From positions 434,001-498,000 of the forward strand of contig NZ_JAKRFD010000002.1 of NCBI RefSeq assembly GCF_022348185.1: a DNA stretch of 64,000 nt, in the 5' to 3' direction. Of the stretch, positions 52,261-62,282 are shown in pieces. The notes beneath the pieces were generated by a model. The model was not told where the DNA came from. It did no database searches and saw nothing but the letters and a program-made list of their open reading frames with translations. Source of the stretch: Epibacterium sp. Ofav1-8. GTDB taxonomy: Bacteria; Pseudomonadota; Alphaproteobacteria; Rhodobacterales; Rhodobacteraceae. The position numbers and the translations under genes are program-made. How positions within the stretch are numbered: position 1 is the stretch's first letter; every line of letters begins with the position of its first letter.

Positions 52261-53423
52261 CGACCCATCTTGTGCAGCAGTTCGAATTCCTCTCTGAAAT
52301 CGAAAGGCTGCGCGAGGTGGAGCGGCAGAATCTCCTGCTCGATGGCAGCCGGGTCGAGAACTCGGCGGAACACAGCTGGCACCTGGCGCTTTATGCGCTG
52401 GCCTTTGCGCCCTACGCACCGCCCGCGGTGTCCATCCCGCGGGTCATGCAGATGCTTCTGCTGCATGACATCGTCGAAATCGACGTTGGCGATCATCCCA
52501 TTGATGAACCCACCGACTGGAGCGCAGTCGCTGCAGCCGAAGAACGCGCACAGAAACGGATCTTTGGGCTCCTGCCCGATCCGCAGGCCACCGCACTGCA
52601 AGCCTGCTGGCAAGAATTTGAAGCCGCAGAAAGCGCCGATGCGCGCTTTGCAAAAGCACTGGACTACTGCCAGCCGATCTTTCAAACGCTTTGCGCTGTT
52701 TCGCCTCCCAGGGATCATCTGCGCGTGGTCCGTGAAAACCTGACCACCGGCCGCGCAACCACCCTGAAGGACCGCTTTCCCGAGGCCTATGCGGCGGCGC
52801 TTGAACTCTTGCGCGGGGCTGAGGTCAGCGATCCCGACTTTGCCGCAAGGTTGGCGTTCCTCTCCGAAGCGGACCGGTTGAAATCCATCCTGCGGGCCTC
52901 TCGCATTGCCTCCGATCAACGTTACGAGAATTCAGCCGAACACAGTTGGCACATCATGCTCCATGCGTGGATCCTGGCCCCGCACAGCATTGCGCAGGTC
53001 GATGTGACGCGGGTGCTGACCATGCTCCTGCTACACGATTTGGTGGAGATCGATGCCGGAGATGTGCCGATCCACTCGACGCTCGACGCTGCTGCGCTTG
53101 CCCGGATCGAGGCGGAGGAACTGGCGGCCGCGCAGCGCATCTTTGGCCTGCTGCCCGATGCTCAGGCTGCAGAGTGCCTGAAGCTCTGGCAGGAATTCGA
53201 AGCCGCGAACAGCAGTGACGCCATCTTTGCGAAATCCATCGACCGGGTGCAGCCGGTAATGTTGAACATCGCCACCGGTGGCGGCAGTTGGGTCGAATAT
53301 GATGTCACCCTGCCCCAGCTCGAAAGCCGCGTTGGGGACAAGATCGCCCGTGGCGCACCAAAGGTCTGGGCCCATGTGCGCGCCCTCCTGCTGCCGTGGT
53401 TTACCGAACGCGGCAGGCTGTGA
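52257..53423 (+). CDS. tandem HD-domain phosphohydrolase (two YfbR/HDDC2-like domains)
   Basis: A 388-residue protein containing two similar HD modules. In the first, residues 9-190, ENSAEHSWHLALYALAFAP and LLLHDIVEIDVGDHP supply the H...HD...D metal ligands. In the second, residues 200-385, YENSAEHSWHIMLHAW and MLLLHDLVEIDAGDVP repeat the pattern. Single-domain relatives are 5'-deoxynucleotidases or nucleoside monophosphate hydrolases. Both copies keep the metal ligands, so both may be active. The four-base overlap suggests translation with the preceding gene. The substrate is not known. Confidence 0.85.
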   Translation: MTTHLVQQFEFLSEIERLREVERQNLLLDGSRVENSAEHSWHLALYALAFAPYAPPAVSIPRVMQMLLLHDIVEIDVGDHPIDEPTDWSAVAAAEERAQKRIFGLLPDPQATALQACWQEFEAAESADARFAKALDYCQPIFQTLCAVSPPRDHLRVVRENLTTGRATTLKDRFPEAYAAALELLRGAEVSDPDFAARLAFLSEADRLKSILRASRIASDQRYENSAEHSWHIMLHAWILAPHSIAQVDVTRVLTMLLLHDLVEIDAGDVPIHSTLDAAALARIEAEELAAAQRIFGLLPDAQAAECLKLWQEFEAANSSDAIFAKSIDRVQPVMLNIATGGGSWVEYDVTLPQLESRVGDKIARGAPKVWAHVRALLLPWFTERGRL

Positions 53424-53554
53424 CGCCCGCGCGGTGCAGGGCAACCGCGGTTCACGAAATTTCCCCTCTTGCGTCGGCGGGCAAGGCAGGATTTGACAGG
53501 CCTGCCGCCAGCCCTCCCGGCCCAGGGCGGCCTCATGAGGCAAGAGGACACGTC

Positions 53555-53884
53555 ATGCATTATCTCTACCTGATGGCCGCCGTGCTGGCCGAAACCATTG
53601 GCACCACCGCCCTTCAGGCCAGCCAGCAATTCACCCGGCTGCTGCCCTCGGTCATTGTTGTCGTGGCCTATGGGGCATCATTCTTTCTGATGAGCTTGAC
53701 GTTGAAATTCATGCCCGTTGGCATCGTCTACGCGATCTGGTCGGGCCTGGGCATCGTGCTGATTGCGGCGATCGGCTTTATCGTCTTTGGCCAACGCATT
53801 GATCTGCCTGCACTTGCCGGCATGGCGATGATCATCTGCGGCATCCTGATCATCCATCTGTTTTCCGCCAGTTCCGGCCACTGA
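53555..53884 (+). CDS. small multidrug resistance (SMR) family transporter
   Basis: A 109-residue protein with four membrane segments. The key Glu14 lies in [14 protein letters not shown], and the helix motifs [35 protein letters not shown] are typical of EmrE-like proteins. They export cationic compounds in exchange for protons as dual-topology dimers. The physiological substrate may instead be guanidinium or polyamine-type compounds. ATG 53555 was chosen at the conserved start after AAGAGG. It is a single gene before typA. Confidence 0.85.
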   Translation: MHYLYLMAAVLAETIGTTALQASQQFTRLLPSVIVVVAYGASFFLMSLTLKFMPVGIVYAIWSGLGIVLIAAIGFIVFGQRIDLPALAGMAMIICGILIIHLFSASSGH

Positions 53885-54009
53885 CCGCCTGTCCGGGCGC
53901 TACAGGGTGCGGCAGCGCAGCGACGGTTGCGCGGGCAACCCGCTTTTGCACTAGCCATGGCGGCTTTATCGAGGTATGCGCCCGGCAACCCCAATCAAAG
54001 GCATACCTC

Positions 54010-55830
54010 ATGGACCTGCGCAATATTGCGATCATCGCGCACGTTGACCACGGCAAAACCACACTGGTTGACGAGCTTCTGAAACAATCCGGCGCCTTCC
54101 GCGAAAACCAGGCAGTGGCGGAACGCGCCATGGACTCGAACGATCTGGAACGCGAACGCGGCATCACCATTCTGGCCAAAGCCACCTCTGTGGAATGGAA
54201 CGGCACCCGCATCAATATCGTCGACACCCCCGGCCACGCCGATTTTGGTGGCGAAGTGGAGCGCATCCTCTCCATGGTTGATGGTGTGGTGCTGCTGGTG
54301 GACGCCGCCGAAGGCCCGATGCCGCAGACCAAATTCGTGACCTCCAAGGCGCTGGCGCTGGGTCTGCGCCCCATCGTGGTGCTGAACAAGGTCGACAAGC
54401 CCGACGCTGAGCCAGACCGCGCGCTGGATGAATGCTTCGATCTCTTTGCCAATCTTGGCGCAGATGACGATCAGCTTGATTTCCCGTCCATGTATGCTTC
54501 CGGCCGCTCCGGCTGGGCCGATATGGAACTGGATGGCCCGCGCCAGGATCTCTCGGCGCTGTTTGACCTGATCGTGAAGCACGTTCCCGCGCCCAAACAG
54601 ATCGCGCAGAAGGATGAGCCCTTCCGCATGCTGGCCACCACGCTTGGCTCCGACCCCTTCATGGGCCGCATCCTGACCGGCCGTGTTGAGAGCGGCACGC
54701 TCAAGGTCGGTGACAACCTCAAGGCCCTGAGCCGCGAAGGTGACCTGATCGAGAACTTCCGCGCCACCAAGATCCTTGCGTTCCGCGGCCTTGCCCAGCA
54801 ACCGATTGACGCCGCCGAGGCGGGTGACATCGTCACGATCGCGGGCATGACCAAAGCCACCGTTGCGGACTCGCTGGTGGACACCTCGGTCACCGAGGCC
54901 CTGCCCGCGCAGCCGATCGATCCGCCGACCATCACCGTGACCTTTGGCATCAACGACAGCCCGCTGGCGGGTCGTGATGGCAAGAAAGTCCAGTCGCGCG
55001 TGATCCGGGATCGCCTGATGAAAGAGGCGGAACTGAACGTGGCGATCGAGGTCACCGACACCCCCGGTGGTGAGGCGTTTGAGGTCGCGGGCCGTGGCGA
55101 ATTGCAGATGGGCGTTCTCATCGAGAACATGCGCCGCGAAGGGTTCGAACTGTCGATCTCCCGCCCGCAGGTGCTGTTTACCGAGGAAAACGGCCAGCGC
55201 ATGGAGCCCGTCGAAGAAGCCACCATCGACGTGGATGACGAATATTCCGGCGTGGTGATCGAAAAGCTCACCGGCAACCGCAAGGGTGAGCTGGTCGAGA
55301 TGAAGCCCGCAGGTGCCGGCAAGACCCGCATCATCGCGCATGTGCCGTCGCGTGGCCTGATCGGCTATCACGGCGAGTTCCTGACCGACACCCGCGGCAC
55401 CGGCGTTCTGAACCGCGTGTTTCATGGCTGGACCCCGCACAAGGGCTCCATTCCGGGCCGCCGCGCTGGCGTTCTGATCTCCATGGAGAACGGTCAATCC
55501 GTGGCCTACGCGCTGTGGAACCTCGAAGAACGCGGCAAAATGTTCATCGGCGCACAAGCCGACGTTTACACCGGCATGATCATTGGCGAGCACAGCCGCG
55601 ACAATGACCTTGAGGTGAACCCGCTCAAGGGTAAAAAGCTGACCAACGTGCGCGCCTCCGGCTCTGATGACGCCGTGCGCCTGACCACGCCGGTCACGCT
55701 CTCGCTGGAAGAGGCGATTGCCTACATCAACGATGACGAGTTGGTCGAGGTGACGCCGAACTCCGTGCGCCTGCGCAAGCGCTACCTTGATCCGCATGAG
55801 CGTAAGCGGATGGCAAAGACCAACAGCTGA
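54010..55830 (+). CDS. typA: translational GTPase TypA/BipA
   Basis: A 606-residue ribosome-associated GTPase. The G1 motif is [15 protein letters not shown] near residue 10, the switch I region holds [20 protein letters not shown]3 is [11 protein letters not shown] and G4 is NKVD (about 127-130). EF-G-like domains and the BipA-specific C-terminus follow ([27 protein letters not shown]). It helps 50S assembly and growth under stress. A terminator follows. Confidence 0.96.
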   Translation: MDLRNIAIIAHVDHGKTTLVDELLKQSGAFRENQAVAERAMDSNDLERERGITILAKATSVEWNGTRINIVDTPGHADFGGEVERILSMVDGVVLLVDAAEGPMPQTKFVTSKALALGLRPIVVLNKVDKPDAEPDRALDECFDLFANLGADDDQLDFPSMYASGRSGWADMELDGPRQDLSALFDLIVKHVPAPKQIAQKDEPFRMLATTLGSDPFMGRILTGRVESGTLKVGDNLKALSREGDLIENFRATKILAFRGLAQQPIDAAEAGDIVTIAGMTKATVADSLVDTSVTEALPAQPIDPPTITVTFGINDSPLAGRDGKKVQSRVIRDRLMKEAELNVAIEVTDTPGGEAFEVAGRGELQMGVLIENMRREGFELSISRPQVLFTEENGQRMEPVEEATIDVDDEYSGVVIEKLTGNRKGELVEMKPAGAGKTRIIAHVPSRGLIGYHGEFLTDTRGTGVLNRVFHGWTPHKGSIPGRRAGVLISMENGQSVAYALWNLEERGKMFIGAQADVYTGMIIGEHSRDNDLEVNPLKGKKLTNVRASGSDDAVRLTTPVTLSLEEAIAYINDDELVEVTPNSVRLRKRYLDPHERKRMAKTNS

Positions 55831-55854
55831 TAGCTACCTGAAGAATGCAAAGAG

Positions 55855-55887
55855 GCCCGGTCATTTTTGACCGGGCCTTTTCATTTC
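55855..55887. terminator. bidirectional terminator after typA
   Basis: Eleven-base arms (AGGCCCGGTCA with TGACCGGGCCT) and a TTTT loop, flanked by A- and T-rich runs, between the convergent typA and glutamine amidotransferase genes. Confidence 0.85.
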
Positions 55888-55898
55888 TGCATATTTAT

Positions 55899-56675
55899 TC
55901 AGAGGACAGGAACAAAGTCCTCTATTTCCGCGTCCTCAGCTGTGTATCGACAGAAGGACCCGGCGGGCACGGATTGCCAGCATTCCCCCTTGTGCAGGGG
56001 TTCAGACACCACCAGACGCCCGCGGCCGTCGGCTGTCTTGCTGCTGTAGACGGTCGGCGCCAGATGATCGGAGGCATAGCGCACCGCATAGAGCACGCCG
56101 CCGCAGCTGAAGGCAGCACCAATCCGCATATGGGGTGTGTGGCCGAACTCTCGACTCAGGCTTTCGAGTTTCCCCACCGCCCGCTGCATCGCGCCTTTGG
56201 GATCTTCATAGAGACCCTCCGCGATGGCGATCAGGAACAAGGCCTCACTGTCCGTGGCCCCCTTGCGGGCGCCATATAGTTCGTCCGGGATCATCATATC
56301 GGCCCGGCGGCGAAAATTCTCGAACCCACCGACCTGACCGTTGTGCATGAATGACCAGCAGCCATGCGTAAACGGGTGGCAATTGTTGCGACTGGTCGCG
56401 GTGCCGGTCGAGGCACGTACATGCGCCAAAAACAGACCTGAGCGCACCTGATGAGTGATCGACCGCAGGTTGGGATCCGACCATGCCGGATGCGTGTCTC
56501 GGTAGAGCCCCGGCTCCTCGCGACTGTCATACCACGCTATGCCAAACCCATCGGCATTGGTTTGTGTTTTACATTCAAAGGCATGAATCGATTGTGCGAC
56601 CAGAGATTGCTCCGGTTTGCACACAACCTCGTCCAGATAGACTGGAGCTCCGATATACGCGGCCCAACGGCACAT
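55899..56675 (-). CDS. class II glutamine amidotransferase
   Basis: A 258-residue enzyme. The N-terminal nucleophile Cys2 (MCRWAAYIG), NADGFGIAWYD, VRASTGTATSRNNCHPFTHGCWSFMHNG and ATDSEALFLIAIAE are all class II glutamine amidotransferase features, close to YafJ and EgtC. The initiating Met must be removed to expose Cys2. The acceptor of the released ammonia is unknown, since it stands alone and no ergothioneine genes are nearby. Confidence 0.88.
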   Translation of the reverse strand: MCRWAAYIGAPVYLDEVVCKPEQSLVAQSIHAFECKTQTNADGFGIAWYDSREEPGLYRDTHPAWSDPNLRSITHQVRSGLFLAHVRASTGTATSRNNCHPFTHGCWSFMHNGQVGGFENFRRRADMMIPDELYGARKGATDSEALFLIAIAEGLYEDPKGAMQRAVGKLESLSREFGHTPHMRIGAAFSCGGVLYAVRYASDHLAPTVYSSKTADGRGRLVVSEPLHKGECWQSVPAGSFCRYTAEDAEIEDFVPVL

Positions 56676-56795
56676 GATGTTCTCCTCGACTCGTCGCGAT
56701 ATCCTGTCACCGAGACGTCGAGGCGCTGTTAATCATGAAAAAGGGCCACGCGAAACGCGCAGCCCAATCTTCTGTTTTGCACAGGCTTTCCGTGT

Positions 56796-57083
56796 TCAGG
56801 CGCTGGTCTCGACGACCATCAGCTCCCGCTCGGAGGCGTCGCGCGCGTGGCTCAACGCCTCCTGATATTCGGGGCTGTTGTAGCAGTCGACGGCGGCCTC
56901 AACGCTGGGGAATTTTGCGACCACATTGCGCGGACGTTCCTTGCCTTCCAGCTGAACAAACCGCCCACCGCGGGCGATGAACTCGCCGCCGTGCTTGGCA
57001 ATCGCCGGGCCCGCCAGTTCGGCATATTTGCCGTAGGCGTCAGCGTCGGTGACGGTCACATGTGCGATCCAGAGTGCGGGCAT
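56796..57083 (-). CDS. DUF1330 family protein
   Basis: A 95-residue protein with the DUF1330 ferredoxin-like dimer motif (WIAHVTVTDADAYGKYAELA, RGGRFVQLEGKERPRNVVAKFPSVEAAVDCYNSPEYQEAL). It lies six bases beyond alaS in the same direction, so it is probably cotranscribed with it. The biochemical role is not established. Confidence 0.88.
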   Translation of the reverse strand: MPALWIAHVTVTDADAYGKYAELAGPAIAKHGGEFIARGGRFVQLEGKERPRNVVAKFPSVEAAVDCYNSPEYQEALSHARDASERELMVVETSA

Positions 57084-57089
57084 GATGCG

Positions 57090-59741
57090 TTATCCTTCCA
57101 GAAAAGTTTCGGCGGCCTTGATGGCCTCAGCGGCACCAGAGAAATCCTTGCCGCCGCCCTGCGCCATATCGGGACGACCACCGCCGCCCTTGCCACCCAC
57201 GGCCGGAACCGCGGCCCGCAGCACATCGACGGCCGAGATGTCACCGGTCAGATCGTCAGTCACACCAGCGGCAACCGCAACCTTGCCGTCATCTTCGGCG
57301 ATCAGCAGGATCACACCGGACCCGATCTTCTGCTTGTGTGCGTCGATCAATCCGCGCAGATCCTTGCCGGACACCCCTTGAAGCGCCTGACCGAGGAAAG
57401 TCTTGCCGCCGATCTCCTTGGTTTCGGCGCCACCGTCGGAGCCGCCGCCCATGGCGATCTGCTGTTTGAGCGTGGCAATCTCATTTTGCAGCGCCTTGCG
57501 CTCGTCCATCAGCACCTTCAGACGGTCCATCACGTCAGCGGGCTGCGCCTTGAGTGCTCCGGCGACCTCCGCCATTCGGGCCGCTTCGCGCTCCAGGTGG
57601 TCAAAGGCTGCCGCACCGGTCAGCGCCTCGATCCGGCGCACCCCAGCAGAGGACGCGCTATCCCCGAGGATCACAAAGGTCCCGATATCGCCGGTCTGTT
57701 TTACATGCGTGCCACCGCAAAGCTCGATGGAATAAGTATCGCCATCGGCACCCTTGCCGGTGTTAGCGCGCCCCATGGAGACCACGCGCACTTCTTCGCC
57801 GTATTTCTCCCCAAAGAGCGCCTGCGCGCCCAAGGCACGGGCATCATCCGGGGTCATGATCCGCGTGCTTACCGGAGAGTTTTGGCGAATGAAATCATTC
57901 ACTTCCGAGGCAATCTTTGTCAGGTCTTCCTGGCTCACGGCCTTGTTGTGGCTGAAATCGAACCGCAGACGATCCGCCGCATTGAGCGAGCCCTTCTGCG
58001 CCACGTGATCACCAAGCGCGTTGCGCAATGCCTCATGCAGCAGGTGTGTCGCAGAGTGGTTGGCGCGGATCTGAGTGCGGCGGGTGTGGTCCACCTCCAT
58101 CGCCGCGCCGCTGCCCACGGAAATCTCGCCTTCGGTCACCTCGGCGATATGCAGGAACAGGCCCTCGACCTTCTTGGTATCGGTGATCCGTGCGGCGCCG
58201 CCCTCAACGGTCAGAACGCCAGTGTCGCCGACCTGACCACCGCTCTCGCCATAAAACGGCGTCTGGTTCAGGATGATCTGGACGCTGTCGCCTTTTGTGG
58301 CCGTTTCAACCTTGGCGCCATCCTTGATCAATGCAACGATCTGCCCCTCGGCCTTCTCGGTCTCATAGCCGAGGAATTCGGTCGTGCCCTCAGCGTCGAC
58401 AATGTCGAAGTAGACTTTGACATCCGCAGCGTCCCCCAGACCAATGCCACCGGCGCGGGATTGCTCCTTCTGCGCCTTCATCGCGGCATCAAAACCATCG
58501 GTGTCGACGTCGACGCCCCTGGCGCGCAATGCATCCTGAGTCAGGTCGAGCGGGAAGCCAAAGGTATCGTAGAGTTTGAACGCGGTTTCGCCGGGCAGCA
58601 CGTCGCCTTTGTCGAGGTCGACGGAGGCCTCGTCCAGCAGTTTCAGACCTCGGTCCAAGGTCTTGAGAAAGCGGGTTTCTTCCTGCTCAAACGTCTCCTC
58701 AATGAGCGCCTGACCCTGACCCAGCTCCGGGTAGGCCGCGCCCATCTGGCTGACCAGCGCCGGCACCAGCTTGTGCATCACCGGATCGGTCGCCCCCAGC
58801 AGGGAGGCATGCCGCATCGCGCGGCGCATGATGCGGCGCAACACATAGCCACGGCCCTCATTGGAGGGCAGCACACCTTCGGCAATCAGGAAGGAACAGG
58901 ACCGCAGGTGGTCGGCAATCACGCGATGGTGCACGTTCTGATCGCCGAACGGCTCACTGTTGGTGACCGTCGCCGAGGCCTCGATCAGATATTTGAACAG
59001 GTCGGTCTCGTAATTGTCATGGGTGCCCTGCAGCAGCGCTGCAATCCGCTCCAGCCCCATGCCGGTGTCGATCGACTGCATGTCGAGATCAACCATGGCC
59101 CCATCTGCAAAGCGCTCGTTCTGCATGAACACGAGATTCCAGATCTCGATAAAGCGATCCCCGTCTTCCTCGGGCGAGCCCGGAGGGCCACCCCAGATAT
59201 GATCGCCGTGGTCATAAAAGATCTCGGTGCAGGGACCACAGGGACCGGTATCGCCCATCTGCCAGAAGTTGTCAGAGGTCGCGATGCGGATGATCCGATC
59301 CTCGGGAACGCCGACTTTCTTCCAGATTTCAAAGGCTTCGTCATCTGTGTGATAGACGGTGGTATAAAGCTTGTCCTTGGGGATATCAAACTCGCCGGTG
59401 ATCAGCTCCCAGGCAAAGGGGATCGCCTCGTTCTTGAAATAATCGCCAAAGGAGAAGTTGCCGAGCATCTCGAAAAACGTGTGGTGGCGGGCGGTGTAAC
59501 CGACGTTGTCGAGGTCATTGTGCTTGCCGCCCGCGCGCACGCATTTCTGCGAGGTAGTCGCCCGCACGTAGTCGCGCCTGTCCACGCCGGTAAAGCAGTT
59601 CTTGAACTGCACCATGCCGGAGTTGGTGAACATCAGCGTCGGGTCATTGCGCGGCACCAGCGGGCTGGAGTCCACGACCTCATGGCCCTGCTTGGCAAAA
59701 TAGTTCAGAAAGGTCGACCGGATGTCGTTCAAGCTGGGCAT
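57090..59741 (-). CDS. alaS: alanyl-tRNA synthetase
   Basis: An 883-residue enzyme from the ATG at 59741 ([20 protein letters not shown]). The catalytic class II core contains [14 protein letters not shown] and [19 protein letters not shown]. The editing domain has [13 protein letters not shown], and the zinc-binding CGGTHV is near residue 665. The C-terminal Gly-rich end ([16 protein letters not shown]) is the C-Ala domain. It charges tRNA-Ala. Confidence 0.96.
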   Translation of the reverse strand: MPSLNDIRSTFLNYFAKQGHEVVDSSPLVPRNDPTLMFTNSGMVQFKNCFTGVDRRDYVRATTSQKCVRAGGKHNDLDNVGYTARHHTFFEMLGNFSFGDYFKNEAIPFAWELITGEFDIPKDKLYTTVYHTDDEAFEIWKKVGVPEDRIIRIATSDNFWQMGDTGPCGPCTEIFYDHGDHIWGGPPGSPEEDGDRFIEIWNLVFMQNERFADGAMVDLDMQSIDTGMGLERIAALLQGTHDNYETDLFKYLIEASATVTNSEPFGDQNVHHRVIADHLRSCSFLIAEGVLPSNEGRGYVLRRIMRRAMRHASLLGATDPVMHKLVPALVSQMGAAYPELGQGQALIEETFEQEETRFLKTLDRGLKLLDEASVDLDKGDVLPGETAFKLYDTFGFPLDLTQDALRARGVDVDTDGFDAAMKAQKEQSRAGGIGLGDAADVKVYFDIVDAEGTTEFLGYETEKAEGQIVALIKDGAKVETATKGDSVQIILNQTPFYGESGGQVGDTGVLTVEGGAARITDTKKVEGLFLHIAEVTEGEISVGSGAAMEVDHTRRTQIRANHSATHLLHEALRNALGDHVAQKGSLNAADRLRFDFSHNKAVSQEDLTKIASEVNDFIRQNSPVSTRIMTPDDARALGAQALFGEKYGEEVRVVSMGRANTGKGADGDTYSIELCGGTHVKQTGDIGTFVILGDSASSAGVRRIEALTGAAAFDHLEREAARMAEVAGALKAQPADVMDRLKVLMDERKALQNEIATLKQQIAMGGGSDGGAETKEIGGKTFLGQALQGVSGKDLRGLIDAHKQKIGSGVILLIAEDDGKVAVAAGVTDDLTGDISAVDVLRAAVPAVGGKGGGGRPDMAQGGGKDFSGAAEAIKAAETFLEG

Positions 59742-59862
59742 GTCAACGCGGCTCTCTAGATGTGATTGGAACAGTCCAAAGCGGTTTATCGCGCCCATGC
59801 AGGGCTGTCCACCGCCCAAAGCGCATGTGGCAGTTTCCCAAAGAAAACAGTGGGATTGAGCG

Positions 59863-60408
59863 TTATTTTTTGATCATAAGATCGCCGGTGGAAAACGATC
59901 CCGCGCGTTCGACGGAACAGAGTATCCCCCGCAGGCGCAGCGCGCGGTTCTCTGGCAGGTTCACCCAATCCTTGGCCGCGGTGCCATAGCGGGCTTTCCA
60001 CTTGACGCAGCCATCGTTGAAGACGTCAGACGCCCGCAACGCGGCGCTGCCCACCTGCAACAGCTGTCCGGCAGGCAGGTTTTCCTCGGAGAGATCCATA
60101 TCCACGATGAATGTATCGCCGGGGTGTGGCACCTCCTCGCGGTTGCGCCAGACCAGATCCAGCACGCGCTTTGACAGGATACAGACCTGAATGCCGGGAT
60201 GGGGCGCGCCATCCTCCAGCGTCAGCCACGGGCGGCTGGACCAACGCTCGCCGGGGATGCCGCCCTCGGGCGTTACCGAGATCTCCTCGACAAAGCGGCG
60301 CTGATTGTAGGCCGGACGCAGACACAACATGGAAATGGCCGCCCGATCCTTCGGGGCGGCCATCACATGCGGCAGGGCCGCATTCAGTTCATCAGGCGTG
60401 ACGTGCAT
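59863..60408 (-). CDS. MOSC domain protein
   Basis: A 181-residue MOSC-fold protein. [13 protein letters not shown] marks the start of the domain, and the conserved Cys is in [13 protein letters not shown] near residue 143, where MOSC proteins bind molybdenum-cofactor-linked sulfur. The N-terminal 35 residues are not conserved. It lies three bases after the recA stop in the same direction, suggesting cotranscription from the SOS-regulated promoter. The substrate is unknown. Confidence 0.8.
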   Translation of the reverse strand: MHVTPDELNAALPHVMAAPKDRAAISMLCLRPAYNQRRFVEEISVTPEGGIPGERWSSRPWLTLEDGAPHPGIQVCILSKRVLDLVWRNREEVPHPGDTFIVDMDLSEENLPAGQLLQVGSAALRASDVFNDGCVKWKARYGTAAKDWVNLPENRALRLRGILCSVERAGSFSTGDLMIKK

Positions 60409-60410
60409 CG

Positions 60411-61484
60411 TCAGCCTTCGAACAGGACGTCATCATCCTGCGCCTCGGGCGGCATGTCGAAATCAAGCCCATGGGCGGCGCGGATCTTGTCCTCGATCTC
60501 CAAAGCGATACGAGAGTTTTCGCGCAGATAAGTCTTGGCGTTCTCACGCCCCTGCCCGATCCGCTCATCCCCGTAAGAGAACCACGCGCCGGATTTGTTG
60601 ACCACGCCCGCAGCAACACCAAGGTCGAGCAACTCGCCCATCTTGGAGATGCCCTCGCCATACATGATGTCGAATTCGACCTGCTTGAACGGCGGTGCAA
60701 CCTTGTTCTTCACCACCTTGACGCGGGTGGCGTTGCCGACAACCTCATCCCGGTCCTTGATCGAGCCGATGCGGCGAATGTCCAGACGCACGGAGGAATA
60801 GAACTTCAGCGCGTTGCCGCCGGTGGTGGTTTCGGGCGAGCCGAACATCACGCCGATTTTCATGCGGATCTGGTTGATGAAGATCACCATGCATTTGGAG
60901 CGGCTGATGGACCCGGTGAGCTTGCGCATCGCCTGGCTCATCAGGCGGGCCTGCACGCCGACGTTGCTGTCGCCCATGTCGCCCTCAAGCTCTGACTTCG
61001 GAGTCAATGCTGCCACGGAGTCGACGATCACCATGTTCACCGCACCGGAGCGCACCAGCGTGTCGGTGATCTCAAGCGCCTGTTCGCCGGTGTCGGGCTG
61101 CGAAATCAGCAGCTCGTCCAGGTCGACGCCGAGTTTGCGCGCATATTGCGGATCAAGCGCGTGTTCCGCGTCCACAAAGGCACAGACACCGCCCTTTTTC
61201 TGCTGTTCCGCAATGCAGTGCAGCGTCAGCGTGGTCTTGCCCGAGCTTTCCGGGCCGTAAATCTCGACAATGCGGCCCATCGGCAGGCCGCCGATGCCAA
61301 GCGCGATGTCCAGGCCCAGCGAGCCGGTGGAGCTTGCCTCGATCTCCTGCAAGGCCGTGCCATCGCCGAGTTTCATGATCGATCCCTTGCCGAACTGCCG
61401 TTCGATCTGGGCAAGCGCGCTGTCCAAGGCCTTCTGCTTGTCGCCGCTCTTCTTGTCGTCCTTCATGGTCAATAGATCCGCCAT
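60411..61484 (-). CDS. recA: recombinase RecA
   Basis: A 357-residue recombinase. Walker A is GPESSGKT (residues 77-84), Walker B is [15 protein letters not shown] and the DNA-binding loops are [19 protein letters not shown] and [17 protein letters not shown]. Acidic C-terminal tail. It performs strand exchange and induces LexA cleavage. An SOS box lies 58 bases upstream. Confidence 0.97.
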   Translation of the reverse strand: MADLLTMKDDKKSGDKQKALDSALAQIERQFGKGSIMKLGDGTALQEIEASSTGSLGLDIALGIGGLPMGRIVEIYGPESSGKTTLTLHCIAEQQKKGGVCAFVDAEHALDPQYARKLGVDLDELLISQPDTGEQALEITDTLVRSGAVNMVIVDSVAALTPKSELEGDMGDSNVGVQARLMSQAMRKLTGSISRSKCMVIFINQIRMKIGVMFGSPETTTGGNALKFYSSVRLDIRRIGSIKDRDEVVGNATRVKVVKNKVAPPFKQVEFDIMYGEGISKMGELLDLGVAAGVVNKSGAWFSYGDERIGQGRENAKTYLRENSRIALEIEDKIRAAHGLDFDMPPEAQDDDVLFEG

Positions 61485-61541
61485 AGTACCCGTGTCCTTC
61501 TCTATGTGTCACACCCGGAGGCGGACGACAATGACTGCTTT

Positions 61542-61556
61542 GTTCTCCCCTTGTTC
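61542..61556 (-). promoter_or_regulatory. alphaproteobacterial SOS (LexA) box upstream of recA
   Basis: GTTC, seven bases, GTTC on the plus strand (GAAC-N7-GAAC read along recA): an exact match to the alphaproteobacterial LexA direct repeat. It lies 58 bases upstream of the recA start. Confidence 0.8.
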
Positions 61557-61679
61557 CTTATGGGGTCAAAACAAGAACATTGCAAGGAAATTTCATACTC
61601 TCTCACGGGACTGGCAACGTGGTTAAGGATCGGTTTACAAAGCCGTGACAGTTTGAACTATTTCCGGAGCTTTAACGTC

Positions 61680-62276
61680 ATGATGGTATTTTACCGCGCG
61701 CGACTGGCGCTGCTATCGGTGCCCAAGACCGGTACCACGGCGCTGCAATCGGCGCTCCGGCCGCATGCGGATTTGGTGATTTCCGATCCGCCAGAGCTCA
61801 AACACGCGCCGCTCTACCGCTACAACCGCTGGCTCCGGCCGATGTATGAGAGAGTTTGCGACGCCGAACTGGAGGTGGTTGCCATCATGCGCGAGCCGAT
61901 CAGCTGGCTCGGCAGCTGGTATCGCTTCCGCCAGCGGCCGCATCTCGATGGGCGGCCAACCTCGACCAAGGGCATCAGCTTTGACGAGTTTGTCACCGAT
62001 TACTGCCGCGGCAAACGCCCGCCGCATGCCAATGTCGGAAGCCAGGCCAAGTTTCTGGAGGCGCAGCCCAATGGCTGCCGTGTGACGCATCTTTTTGCCT
62101 ACGAGAACCTCGCCCCCTTTCATGCGTTCATGCAGGACCGCACCGGCCTTCGCATTGAAACGCAACGGGAAAACGTCAGCCCGGCGGGGGATCTCAGCCT
62201 GAGTGCCAACATCGAGGAAAAGCTAAAGCGCAAACACCCGGAGGAGTTTGCGCTTTATGGCGCGATCCCGCGCTGA
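61680..62276 (+). CDS. sulfotransferase-like protein
   Basis: About 198 residues from ATG 61680 (a second ATG follows at once). The N-terminal ALLSVPKTGTTALQSALRP is the PAPS 5'-phosphosulfate loop of the sulfotransferase superfamily, and VVAIMREPISWLGSWYRF resembles the 3'-phosphate motif with its Arg and Ser. Homologues are frequent in roseobacters. The acceptor, sugar or lipid, is unknown, and the fold assignment is better supported than the activity. It is divergent from recA. Confidence 0.78.
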   Translation: MMVFYRARLALLSVPKTGTTALQSALRPHADLVISDPPELKHAPLYRYNRWLRPMYERVCDAELEVVAIMREPISWLGSWYRFRQRPHLDGRPTSTKGISFDEFVTDYCRGKRPPHANVGSQAKFLEAQPNGCRVTHLFAYENLAPFHAFMQDRTGLRIETQRENVSPAGDLSLSANIEEKLKRKHPEEFALYGAIPR

Positions 62277-62282
62277 GACAGC

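Noticed and set aside
56847-59759. 970-codon open frame on the plus strand
   Set aside because: It is antisense to alaS. Its composition (His, Gln, Arg and Ala rich) is the usual mirror of high-G+C coding sequence and no domain is visible.
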